From Acidobacteria bacterium 37-71-11 (GTDB taxonomy: Bacteria > Acidobacteriota > Thermoanaerobaculia > Thermoanaerobaculales > Thermoanaerobaculaceae), in assembly GCA_002279285.1 (NCBI GenBank), contig NCBR01000064.1:1-10855 (forward strand): a stretch of 10,855 nucleotides of DNA, given 5' to 3'. The translations under genes and the position numbers were made by a program. Under the pieces are notes generated by a model, which saw nothing but the letters and a program-made list of their open reading frames with translations, did not search any database and had not been told where the DNA came from. Positions 1-6,340 of this stretch are shown here, piece after piece (the stretch's first letter is position 1; each line of letters begins with the position of its first letter).

Positions 1-96
1 CTGCTCGAGAACCTCTTCATCTTCGACAACAGCCCGGACGTGGGTTTCCACGTCGGCCTGGTGTGGCGCTCGGCCCGGCCGCGGGGCAAGGCGTAG
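1..96 (+). CDS. 3' end of an unidentified gene (possible outer-membrane beta-barrel C-terminus)
   Basis: Frame 1 is open from the window edge to a TAG stop at 94-96 and encodes 31 residues. The peptide has an ENLF stretch followed by GFHVGLVWR, in which hydrophobic residues alternate as in an amphipathic beta strand. TonB-dependent receptors and related barrels often end with an NLF-containing strand and a closing GL.W strand, so a barrel terminus is the best guess. Here a basic nine-residue tail (RSARPRGKA) follows, which is not typical because most barrels end on an aromatic residue. The gene runs in the same direction as the CoA-binding gene that starts 47 bases later. A Nudix or other protein end cannot be excluded from 31 residues. 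Confidence 0.45.
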   Translation: MLENLFIFDNSPDVGFHVGLVWRSARPRGKA

Positions 97-120
97 TCGG
101 GGGCGCGTCCCGAACTCGGG

Positions 121-126
121 CATAAT
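121..126 (+). promoter_or_regulatory. weak candidate -10 box for the CoA-binding gene
   Basis: CATAAT matches five of six positions of the sigma-70 -10 consensus and lies 17 bases before the GTG start at 144. No convincing -35 hexamer is seen about 17 bases upstream, in the GC-rich stretch at 97-104. A small inverted repeat (TCGGG at 97-101, CCCGA at 109-113) precedes it and may belong to the end of the upstream transcript. Confidence 0.3.
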
Positions 127-143
127 GAACGCGGGAGGATGCC

Positions 144-608
144 GTGGGCGAACAGAGCTGTGAGTTTCCGCTCTCCAACGCGAGCGACGCCGAGATCGAC
201 GGCATCCTCGCGACGATGCGCACGATCGCCGTGGTCGGGCTCTCCGACCGGCCCGACCGCGAGTCGCACATCGTCGCGGCGTACCTGCAACGGCACGGCT
301 ACCGCATCGTCCCGGTGAACCCGGCGGTGCGCGAGGTCCTCGGCGAGCGCAGCTACCCGGACCTCGCCGCGATCCCGCCGGAGGTCGCGATCGACGTCGT
401 GGACGTCTTCCGCAAGCCCGAGTTCATCCCGGCGGTCGTCGACGACGCCATCGCCCGCGGCGCCCGGGCGGTGTGGATGCAGCTCGGCCTCGCACACAAC
501 GCCGCCGCCGAGAAGGCGCGCGCGGCAGGCCTCGCCGTCGTGATGGACCGCTGCATCAAGGTCGAGCACGCCCGCTGGGCCGCCGCGCATCCCCACGGCC
601 GGCCGTGA
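144..608 (+). CDS. CoA-binding protein, YccU family
   Basis: The 154-residue protein matches the CoA_binding_2 / YccU family, a stand-alone Rossmann-type CoA-binding domain related to that of succinyl-CoA synthetase alpha. Visible landmarks are the first strand and loop IAVVGLSDRP (28-37), S41 of the following helix, GYRIVPVNP (52-60), DVVDVFRKPE (84-93), WMQLGLAH (111-118) and the terminal VMDRCIKVEHAR (133-144), all typical of the family. Length is normal for the family (about 135-155). It is cytosolic. CoA binding is known for the family, but no enzymatic reaction is established. The GTG start is chosen because GGGAGG at 133-138 sits five bases upstream; an internal ATG at 213 would cut into the domain lead-in. 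It is followed by a 138-base gap before infC that contains infC's own promoter, so the two are probably separate transcription units. Confidence 0.9.
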   Translation: MGEQSCEFPLSNASDAEIDGILATMRTIAVVGLSDRPDRESHIVAAYLQRHGYRIVPVNPAVREVLGERSYPDLAAIPPEVAIDVVDVFRKPEFIPAVVDDAIARGARAVWMQLGLAHNAAAEKARAAGLAVVMDRCIKVEHARWAAAHPHGRP

Positions 609-669
609 GGCTCCGCCACGCGTCCCGCGCCGCACGCAACGTGACCCAGACGTCCGGCCCGGCGCCCTT

Positions 670-678
670 TGCTATACT
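670..678 (+). promoter_or_regulatory. extended -10 promoter of infC
   Basis: TGC followed by TATACT (673-678) forms an extended -10 element, the most AT-rich spot in this stretch. No good -35 is visible at the expected distance, as is common for extended -10 promoters. Initiation would fall near 685, giving a leader of about 60 bases that contains the hairpin at 709-727 and the infC ribosome-binding site. Confidence 0.55.
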
Positions 679-708
679 CCCACCGTCCGGCATCAGCGCT
701 TGGACAAC

Positions 709-727
709 GGCGGGCCAGAGGTCCGCC
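709..727 (+). promoter_or_regulatory. leader hairpin just before the infC ribosome-binding site
   Basis: GGCGGGCC (709-716), loop AGA (717-719) and GGTCCGCC (720-727) form an eight-base-pair stem with one G-U pair. No U-run follows, so it is not an intrinsic terminator. It ends eight bases before the Shine-Dalgarno sequence at 735-741. A structured leader fits the known translational autoregulation of infC, but a regulatory role here is inferred. Confidence 0.5.
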
Positions 728-734
728 CGATAAA

Positions 735-741
735 GAGGAGG
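735..741 (+). promoter_or_regulatory. Shine-Dalgarno that decides the infC start
   Basis: GAGGAGG is a near-perfect anti-16S match. The in-frame codons after it are GAT, GTC and then ATC at 747, five bases downstream. ATC is therefore the only codon at correct spacing in the infC frame. An ATG at 742-744 overlaps the region but is in another frame that stops after 14 codons. Confidence 0.75.
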
Positions 742-746
742 ATGTC

Positions 747-1277
747 ATCGCCGACGAACGCGATCGCACACGCGTCAACGAGATGATCCGGCTGTCGCCG
801 GTGCGTCTCGTCGATGCCGACGGCTCCCAGGTCGGCATCGTTCCCGTGGAAGAGGCCCTTGCGCTTGCCCGCACGCGCGGCCTCGACCTGGTGGAGGTCG
901 CCCCTACCGCCCGCCCCATCGTCTGCAAGATCATGGACTGGGGAAAGTACCGTTACGAGCAGGAGAAGAAGGCCAGGCAGGCGCGCCGCAAGGAACACCA
1001 GATCGAGGTCAAGGAGGTCAAGTTCCGGCCCGGGGTGGCGGACCACGACTTCCACACCAAGCTCTCCATGGTGAAACGGTTCCTCGAACAGGGGAAACAC
1101 GTCAAGGTCACGATCATGTTCCGGCGCCGCGAGATGCGGCGGCCGGAAAACGGCTACGAGGTGCTCGAGCGGATCAAGGAAGAACTCTCCGAGATCATCC
1201 GCCTCGAGCGCGATGCCGGCCCGCTGGAAGGGCGCGACCTCACGATGGTTCTCGCCCCCGGCCGCAAGCCCGCGTAA
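747..1277 (+). CDS. infC: translation initiation factor IF-3, ATC start
   Basis: The 176-residue product is a full-length IF-3, which binds the 30S subunit, blocks 50S joining and proofreads the initiator tRNA-start codon pair. The N-domain begins RVNEMIRLSPVRLVD (9-23). The family signature is KIMDWGKYRYEQEKK (61-75), with W in place of the usual Y or F. The basic linker is near 76-90. The C-domain contains EVKFRPGVADHDF (90-102) and VTIMFRRREM (121-130), and ends shortly after MVLAPGRK. The start is set at ATC 747 because of the Shine-Dalgarno five bases upstream; IF-3 discriminates against AUU and AUC starts, and infC genes commonly use them for autoregulation. The in-frame ATG at 669 lies inside the promoter and would add residues unlike the family. 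rpmI and rplT do not follow; a 44-base gap leads to lat, with no terminator visible. Confidence 0.95.
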   Translation: MADERDRTRVNEMIRLSPVRLVDADGSQVGIVPVEEALALARTRGLDLVEVAPTARPIVCKIMDWGKYRYEQEKKARQARRKEHQIEVKEVKFRPGVADHDFHTKLSMVKRFLEQGKHVKVTIMFRRREMRRPENGYEVLERIKEELSEIIRLERDAGPLEGRDLTMVLAPGRKPA

Positions 1278-1321
1278 CCCGTTCGGCTGTCCCGTCCTCC
1301 GACGAGGAAAGGAGTCCCGCG

Positions 1322-2665
1322 ATGAAGGCCATGGTGGGAGGTTTCCGTGTGGGCGCCAACGAGGTCCACGAGGTGCTCGGGGACCACATGCTGGTGGACG
1401 GCTTCCACATCGTCCCCGATCTCGAGCGCTCGCACGGCTCGTTCCTCATCGACGAGCGGGACGGCAAGGCGTACCTCGACTTCTTCTCGAACTTCGCCTC
1501 CCAGGCCCTGGGGTGGAACCATCCCGGGCTCGCCGACCCCGAGTTCCGCGAGCGCCTGCTGCTCGCGGCGATCCACAAGCCGGCGAACTCCGACCTGTAC
1601 ACCCGCTTCTTCGCGGAGTTCATCGAGACGTTCTCGCACGTCGCGCTGCCGGCCAGCCACACGAGCCACGTCTTCGTCGTGGACGGCGGTTCCCTCGCGG
1701 TCGAGAACGCCCTCAAGACCGCGTTCGACTGGAAGGCCAAGAGGAACCGCGCGGCGGGCCTCGGCGGCGAGTCCGGCCTGCAGGTGATCCACTTCCGGCA
1801 GGCGTTCCACGGCCGCTCGGGCTACACGCTCTCGCTCACCAACACCTTCGACCCGCGCAAGACGGCGCTGTACCCCAAGTTCGACTGGCCGCGGATCTCG
1901 AGCCCGAAGATCGTCTTCCCCCTCGACGCGCACCGCGCCGAGGTTGAGCGCGCGGAAGCCCACGCCGTCGCCGAGATCGAGGAGGCCGTGGCCCGCTACG
2001 GCGCCGAGATCGCATGCCTGATCATCGAGCCGATCCAGGCCGAGGGGGGCGACAACCACTTCCGGCCCGAGTTCCTGCGCGCGCTGCGCGAGCTCGCCGA
2101 CCGCCACGACTTCCTCCTCATCTTCGACGAGGTGCAGACCGGCCTCGGGATCACCGGGAGCATGTGGGCGTGGCAGGGGCTCGGCGTCGAGCCCGACATC
2201 CTCGTCTTCGGCAAGAAGGTGCAGGCCTGCGGCATCGCGTGCAACACGCGCATCGACAACGTCCCCGACAACGTCTTCAAGGTCTCCTCGCGGATCAACT
2301 CGACCTGGGGCGGCAACCTCACCGACATGGTGCGCGCCACTCGGGTGCTCGAGCTGGTGGCGCAGGAGAACCTGGTGGACAACGCCCGCATCCAGGGCGC
2401 GTTCCTCCTCGAAGGCCTGACGGCGCTCCAGCGCGAGTTCCCGCACCTCCTGTCGCAGGCGCGCGGGCGCGGCCTCATGATCGCGTTCGACTTCCCCGAC
2501 GCGGAGGCCCGCGGCAACGCGATCGTCGCCTGCCGCCAGCAGGGGTTGCTCGTGCTGCCGTGCGGGGCGAAATCGGTCCGCTTCCGGCCGTACCTCGACA
2601 TCACGCGCGAGGACGCGGCGGGGGCGATCGACCGCCTCGGCCGCGCGCTGCGCTCGATGGCGTAG
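1322..2665 (+). CDS. lat: L-lysine 6-transaminase (lysine epsilon-aminotransferase)
   Basis: The 447-residue protein is a class III, fold-type I PLP aminotransferase. Lat converts L-lysine and 2-oxoglutarate to glutamate and 2-aminoadipate semialdehyde, which cyclises to piperideine-6-carboxylate. Length matches Mycobacterium tuberculosis Lat (449). Visible sites are AFHGRSGYTLSLTNTF (161-176), IIEPIQAEGGD (234-244), IFDEVQTG (267-274) with the PLP-pyridine aspartate D269, and FGKKVQACG (296-304) with K298 as the Schiff-base lysine. N326 and T328 in INSTWGGN and R420 near the C-terminus also fit. From memory these line up with Mtb E243, K300, N328, T330 and R422 at an offset of two. The ATG is preceded by AAAGGAG at 1308-1314. 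It may be cotranscribed with infC. A role in lysine catabolism is most likely; no amaB- or pcd-like dehydrogenase lies nearby. Confidence 0.93.
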   Translation: MKAMVGGFRVGANEVHEVLGDHMLVDGFHIVPDLERSHGSFLIDERDGKAYLDFFSNFASQALGWNHPGLADPEFRERLLLAAIHKPANSDLYTRFFAEFIETFSHVALPASHTSHVFVVDGGSLAVENALKTAFDWKAKRNRAAGLGGESGLQVIHFRQAFHGRSGYTLSLTNTFDPRKTALYPKFDWPRISSPKIVFPLDAHRAEVERAEAHAVAEIEEAVARYGAEIACLIIEPIQAEGGDNHFRPEFLRALRELADRHDFLLIFDEVQTGLGITGSMWAWQGLGVEPDILVFGKKVQACGIACNTRIDNVPDNVFKVSSRINSTWGGNLTDMVRATRVLELVAQENLVDNARIQGAFLLEGLTALQREFPHLLSQARGRGLMIAFDFPDAEARGNAIVACRQQGLLVLPCGAKSVRFRPYLDITREDAAGAIDRLGRALRSMA

Positions 2666-2668
2666 AGA

Positions 2669-2717
2669 CCGTGGTCAGTGGTCCGTGGTCAGCAACGACC
2701 GTGGATCGTGGGTCGTG
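2669..2717 (+). repeat. degenerate GTGGTC / GTGGGTC tandem repeats
   Basis: CCGTGGTCAG occurs at 2669-2678 and again at 2683-2692, a 14-base period. After a short spacer come CCGTGGATC and two adjacent GTGGGTC units. The tract lies in the 118-base gap between the lat stop and the truncated metallo-hydrolase, at the left edge of the rearranged region. It has no ORF and no terminator-like hairpin with a T-run. Confidence 0.6.
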
Positions 2718-2783
2718 GGTCGAAGAGACGTGGCTGGTGGCCGGCAGTGACAGCTGACGCGACCGCCCGCCGGCGCAGACGGG

Positions 2784-3060
2784 CTAGATTTCGAGGCGGG
2801 TGCCGGTGCGGAGATCGGCGATCCGCTCCCCCATGACCGACTTGAGGACGCCGAACGCCTTGGCGCCGGTGCAGTGCCCGGTGTAGACCGTGTCGACGGG
2901 GTAGGCCAGCAGGGCGGCGGCGATCTCCCGCACCTCCTGCCGGCTGCCCGCGATGCCGGAGAATGGCGGCAGGCCTGTGAGGTGGAACCCTCCGATCACG
3001 GCCTTGATGGGGACCCCCTCGAACCGCCGGGCCACCGCGTCCACCATGTTGAGGACGCCA
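2784..3060 (-). pseudogene. 5'-truncated metallo-beta-lactamase-fold hydrolase (COG1237-like)
   Basis: About 90 residues match the C-terminal part of metallo-beta-lactamase-fold proteins of the COG1237 type (dihydropterin ribofuranosyl-aminobenzene phosphate synthase-like). The match runs from GGVLNMVDAV, the counterpart of the family's H.GIVN segment, through AVIGGFHL, to TVYTGHCTGAKAF and the end LRTGTRLEI with a TAG stop. The N-terminal half carrying the HxHxDH metal-binding motif is absent. Homology stops at about 3060, within a dozen bases of the stop codon of the secreted-protein gene (3070-3072), so the breakpoint is sharp. An internal ATG within GGVLNMVDA could start a short peptide, but it would lack the active site. 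The open frame continues upstream to 3095 only because it reads through the neighbouring gene's end out of frame. Confidence 0.75.
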
Positions 3061-3069
3061 CCGCCTCGT

Positions 3070-5391
3070 TCACTGCTTCGACGCGCCCCGCACAACCGCC
3101 ATGCCGCGCCCCCCCGATTGCGAGTTCTGCGACCACGTGGCCGGCTCCGAATCGACGATCGTGTAGGTGCCGGCCGGGACCTCGACGTTTGGCTGGCACG
3201 TCCAGCTGGCGTTGGAAACGCCGCCCTGACCCGGTGCTCCAGTCACTGGCCAGGGGCCGTGGATTCGCCCGCTCGCATCGCGAAGCGCGATCGTGCCGGT
3301 GCGCGTGCCCCGGCCCGAATTCCAGTGGTAGGTCATGATCGACGTGATGATCTGGGGACGCCGGATGGTGAACGTCGACGGAGCCGTCGGCTGATTGGCC
3401 ACGCCGAAGATGTTCATGCTGTCGAAGACGGTGGCCTCCACCAGCGGCGCCTCTGGCGGAGCCGGAGACACGGTGACCGGAGCGGGCGCATTCGCGCCGT
3501 CCAGCGTGAACTTATAGGTGTAGACGAACTGCTGTCTCCGGCTGTACACGCCGTAGTCCGCGATGATGAGCAGGACGGTTCCGGGTCGGGCTTTCGGGGG
3601 CGTGTAGGCCTTGCTGGCCTCCTTGCTCCGCTGGCCGACCTTTAGGTCGAACCCTGCCGCGGGCCCGTACCACACCGCGCTGAGGTCGGGGCAGTTCGCG
3701 CCGACACTCCCGAAGCCCCCAGCCCCGGGGTCACTGCTTCCCGCGTCCGAGACCGAGACGGTGAAGTTAACCTCTCTGCCGGGGACGAGCACCCGGGGGG
3801 GCGGGGTCCACGAGATCTTCACGCGCCAGCTGCGCGGGGGATCGCCGAAGGTGCTCCCCGCGCTGCCCGAGCCGTCTGCGCCCGACTCGGTCGGATGGGA
3901 CTTCTGCATGAACGCGGCGTCCACCTTTTCGACGACGAACTCCGACTTCTCGAGCACCCAGACGCCTCCGGACGGAGCCGGGGCCGGAGAGATGACGGGC
4001 GTCGTGATGCCGGGCGGCGCGTCGGCTACGGGCTTGGCGGGTACCGGTTTGGCGGGCACGGGCTTGTCGGGCACGGGCTTGTCGGGCGGCGCGGGCAGCG
4101 GCGCGAGCGTGCGCGCCACCGAGGCGTACTGCAGGTCGGGGATTGGGTAGGAGCCGATCACTTCGAGGGTCAGTCGGCAGGGTGTGCCGGCGGTCTTCAC
4201 CTCCCAGGCGCGCGCGGCCACCCTGCCGTCCGCGGGGATCGACCATTCGATCGCCTGGACGGCCTCACCGGAGACGGTGCAGCCCTCGGCCGAGAGCCTG
4301 GCCTGGACCGACTTCACGAGCGCGCTGGCGTAGTTCCCGATCGTGGCGTTGACCTTGTAGCGGTTGGGGCCGTCGGGCTGGACGTCGATGGCCGGCCGCA
4401 GGCCCGAGATGGACGATCGCCACATGCTGTAGACGGTCCGCACGGCTTCGGCCAGGGCCGGCGTTGGGTCGTCGAAGTAGCTCTCCAGTTGCTTCCTCGT
4501 TTCGGTGGCGGAGCGGACGGCCAGCTCGCGCACCCGTCCCGCCTGGCCATCCCAGGGGCTGGTGAAACCTGGAGCGGCATTCTCCCAGGTGGGAACGTAG
4601 CCGGGGAGCCCCGTCCCGGCGCGGCGGTGGTACTCGCCGACCATGGTTGGGAGGCCGTACGCCGAGAAATGGGGAGCCCCTTCCCAGGCGACATGACTGG
4701 AGGTCTTCACCATCATCGTGTCGGTGTTGCCGTTGTAGTACCAGGCGTCGAACCAGTCGGCCACCGACGGGTCGGTCTGGGTGATGAAGCGCGACAACTC
4801 GGTGTGGAAGTTGCGGCTTCCCCCCTTGACGGGTGTGGCGTAGGAGAGCTTGAAGGACCCGATGACCGAGAAGCCCAGGTTAATCGTCCCGGCGTGTTTC
4901 ACCGTCTGCTCCGCCCAGATCCGCTCCGCCTGGGCACGCGTAGTGCCGATGACGTGGTAGGGCACGAACATGTCGGCTAGGAAATGGGCGCTCCAGGCCG
5001 CGGCTTTTCCGCTGGCATCCGTGGTCACCGTGCGCGCGACGTTCTGGCGGGCCAGGTAGGTGAAGTACTTGGCCGAGGCGTTGGGACCGTTGCCCTCTCC
5101 CGTGACCGGGTTGAAGTAGTGGTCGGAATACGCCGACATGCCCTCGGCGTCAGGACCGATTCCCACCAGGAAGATGGCGGTCCATTCCGCCCCCTCATGC
5201 GCCTTGATGACGCTCAAGGCGGGAAAGAGATCCGGCGCGAAGGCGGGGTCCGCCTTCAGTCGCTCGTAGGCGGCGCCGATGATGTACTGATGCGTCTGCC
5301 CCGGCGCGACCGATCCCCACGGAGACGCGAGCGAGGGGAGCAAGAGGAAGAGAAGGATGAGTGCCGCACGACCGAGATGCCTAATGTGCAT
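3070..5391 (-). CDS. secreted zinc-phospholipase-C-like protein with C-terminal beta domains
   Basis: The 773-residue precursor starts MHIRHLGRAALIL and has a signal peptide with a hydrophobic core at 9-18 and a likely cut after SLA (22). Residues 25-170 resemble the bacterial zinc-dependent phospholipase C family (C. perfringens alpha-toxin, B. cereus PLC): W25, THQYIIG with H34, GPD with D81, SDHYFNP with H91, and AHFLADMFVPYH with H136, D140 and H146. These match alpha-toxin W1, H11, D56, H68, H126, D130 and H136, with identical 4- and 6-residue spacing in the last three. The H148-E152 pair is not clear; E161 may replace the glutamate, but no histidine sits in the right place. A Pro-rich linker of PxKPV repeats spans about 431-460. 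Then come an Ig-like segment (about 475-635) and a terminal domain (650-768) ending TWSQNSQSGGRGM. ATG 5391 has AGGGGA five bases upstream. Lipid hydrolysis is inferred, and the enzyme could be inactive. Confidence 0.8.
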   Translation of the reverse strand: MHIRHLGRAALILLFLLLPSLASPWGSVAPGQTHQYIIGAAYERLKADPAFAPDLFPALSVIKAHEGAEWTAIFLVGIGPDAEGMSAYSDHYFNPVTGEGNGPNASAKYFTYLARQNVARTVTTDASGKAAAWSAHFLADMFVPYHVIGTTRAQAERIWAEQTVKHAGTINLGFSVIGSFKLSYATPVKGGSRNFHTELSRFITQTDPSVADWFDAWYYNGNTDTMMVKTSSHVAWEGAPHFSAYGLPTMVGEYHRRAGTGLPGYVPTWENAAPGFTSPWDGQAGRVRELAVRSATETRKQLESYFDDPTPALAEAVRTVYSMWRSSISGLRPAIDVQPDGPNRYKVNATIGNYASALVKSVQARLSAEGCTVSGEAVQAIEWSIPADGRVAARAWEVKTAGTPCRLTLEVIGSYPIPDLQYASVARTLAPLPAPPDKPVPDKPVPAKPVPAKPVADAPPGITTPVISPAPAPSGGVWVLEKSEFVVEKVDAAFMQKSHPTESGADGSGSAGSTFGDPPRSWRVKISWTPPPRVLVPGREVNFTVSVSDAGSSDPGAGGFGSVGANCPDLSAVWYGPAAGFDLKVGQRSKEASKAYTPPKARPGTVLLIIADYGVYSRRQQFVYTYKFTLDGANAPAPVTVSPAPPEAPLVEATVFDSMNIFGVANQPTAPSTFTIRRPQIITSIMTYHWNSGRGTRTGTIALRDASGRIHGPWPVTGAPGQGGVSNASWTCQPNVEVPAGTYTIVDSEPATWSQNSQSGGRGMAVVRGASKQ
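4031..4090 (-). repeat. four 15-base tandem repeats coding the PxKPV linker
   Basis: On the + strand the units are GGCTTGGCGGGTACC, GGTTTGGCGGGCACG, GGCTTGTCGGGCACG and GGCTTGTCGGGCGGC. Read on the - strand they encode (P-D/A-K-P-V)n, a flexible proline-lysine spacer between the catalytic-like domain and the C-terminal beta domains. The in-frame 15-base period means copy number can change by slippage without breaking the frame. Confidence 0.85.
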
Positions 5392-5483
5392 GTAGGTCCC
5401 CTGATGGAGAACAGGTTCACAGCAGGAAGATCGCCACCACCGGTCCGGTGGAGCACAGCACCGATCGCTCACTCGACGGCGTT

Positions 5484-5524
5484 CGGGTCCGGCCGGCCGC
5501 AAGGCCGCAGACCTGCCGGACCCG
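5484..5524 (-). promoter_or_regulatory. strong compound hairpin in the leader of the secreted-protein gene
   Basis: CGGGTCCGGC (5484-5493) and GCCGGACCCG (5515-5524) are perfect 10-base inverted arms. Inside them CGGCC (5494-5498) pairs with GGCCG (5503-5507). In the - strand transcript the two stems stack on one side, with a seven-base bulge on the other and a UUGC loop. It lies about 95 bases before the ATG at 5391. No U-run follows, so it is not a classical terminator. A role in transcript stability or attenuation is inference. Confidence 0.55.
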
Positions 5525-5538
5525 CCCGCTGCCCGCCG

Positions 5539-5551
5539 CCATGAATCATGG
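5539..5551. promoter_or_regulatory. 13-base palindrome, possible operator
   Basis: CCATGA-A-TCATGG is a perfect inverted repeat with a one-base centre. It lies just downstream of the candidate -10 at 5581-5586 for the - strand gene, where a dimeric repressor site could act. It is short enough to be chance. Confidence 0.3.
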
Positions 5552-5580
5552 CTAGGAATTTCCTTTCTCACTTGAGGTTG

Positions 5581-5608
5581 ATTGTACACGCGGCTGAGGC
5601 GTGATCAA
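5581..5608 (-). promoter_or_regulatory. candidate sigma-70 promoter for the secreted-protein gene
   Basis: On the - strand TTGATC (5608-5603) is followed after 16 bases by TACAAT (5586-5581), four and five matches to the -35 and -10 consensus. A second TTGATC lies at 5614-5609. Transcription would begin near 5574, giving a leader of about 180 bases that contains the palindrome at 5539-5551 and the hairpin at 5484-5524. The promoter touches the 3' end of the IS91 transposase remnant, so the mobile remnant may supply it. Confidence 0.45.
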
Positions 5609-5610
5609 GA

Positions 5611-6340
5611 TCAACTGGAGCCGCATTGGGGTGAACCGGGGTGGTTGAGGGTGCTGGAGACGACGGGGCACGCCATGCACCCAAGCGACGCCCAGCGGCG
5701 GCGGGCTGCCTTCCACTCAAGGCTGGCCGGCTCGTGCTCGGCGGACGGCGGCGCCGGCGCAGCCCCACCGCCGACGGCCGCGAGCGCCCGCCGGGCTCTG
5801 ACGACGCTCGAGTACGCCCCGTAGTACCGGATAACGTGCCGGCGCGGATCGGGGATGTGCATGACCACCCGAGCAAGGAAGTCCTTGGGGTCCACTGGCG
5901 CCGCCGCGGTAGACGCCTGGAGCCCCGGCTTGCAGCGCGCGGCATACGCGATCGCCAGGGCATGCTCGCCGACCTTCAGCCGCTCGAGGCTCACCGGTGG
6001 ACGCAGGAGGTAGCGGGTGAGGCGCTCGAGACCGTCCCGATCATCGCGCGGCACCGTGACCGAGGTGTGTACCGAGAAGCCCGAGTGCCGCCAGGACAGC
6101 AGCAGCCGCGCGCGCTCCTCGGAGAGCAACCCCTCCGCCTGCAGGAACGAGAACACCTTGTGCCTGAACACCAGCGCCGTAGCCTCCCCGTCCACAAAGG
6201 GGACCGGCGCCCACTGGCCTACACGATCCCAGCCACCGCGAGTGACGAGGGCATGCAGGTGCGGGTGCCAGCAGTGGTCATCGCCAAACGTCTGCACCAC
6301 GCCGATCATGCCGGGCACCGGCAGCTCTCCGTTGAGCGCA
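5611..6340 (-). pseudogene. IS91-type rolling-circle transposase, both ends missing
   Basis: The fragment resembles the Y2/HUH transposase family (PF04986). Homology begins near GELPVPGMIGVVQTFGDD and includes the HUH metal motif WHPHLHALV. It goes on through FSVHTSV, the tyrosine-containing RLTRYLLRPPVSLERL segment, DFLARVVMHIPDPRRH and RYYGAYSSVVRAR, and fades after RRRWASL at about 5683. The usual N-terminal zinc-binding region is missing, as is the C-terminal part that normally follows RRRWA and carries a CPRCG motif. The last 23 residues before the TGA at 5611-5613 do not resemble the family. The frame upstream of 6340 (to 6456) is open only because it shadows the adjacent IS3 fragment in a different frame. 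IS91 and ISCR elements move by one-ended rolling-circle transposition and can mobilise flanking DNA. Confidence 0.8.

Noticed and set aside
669..746. ATG at 669 as the infC start
   Set aside because: The codon overlaps the approach to the extended -10 element, and the added residues do not look like IF-3; ATC 747 has ideal Shine-Dalgarno spacing.
1154..2446. Long antisense open frame of 430 codons opposite lat
   Set aside because: It is a low-complexity, Glu/Arg/Val-rich frame opposite a clearly recognised enzyme; high GC makes such shadows common.
4022..4090. The 15-base repeats as a CRISPR-like array
   Set aside because: The units are directly tandem without spacers and code for a proline-rich linker in frame.
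5392..5589. N-terminal extension of the secreted protein to an ATG at 5589
   Set aside because: It would place about 66 residues of unrelated sequence before a good signal peptide and runs through the leader hairpin; ATG 5391 has its own ribosome-binding site.
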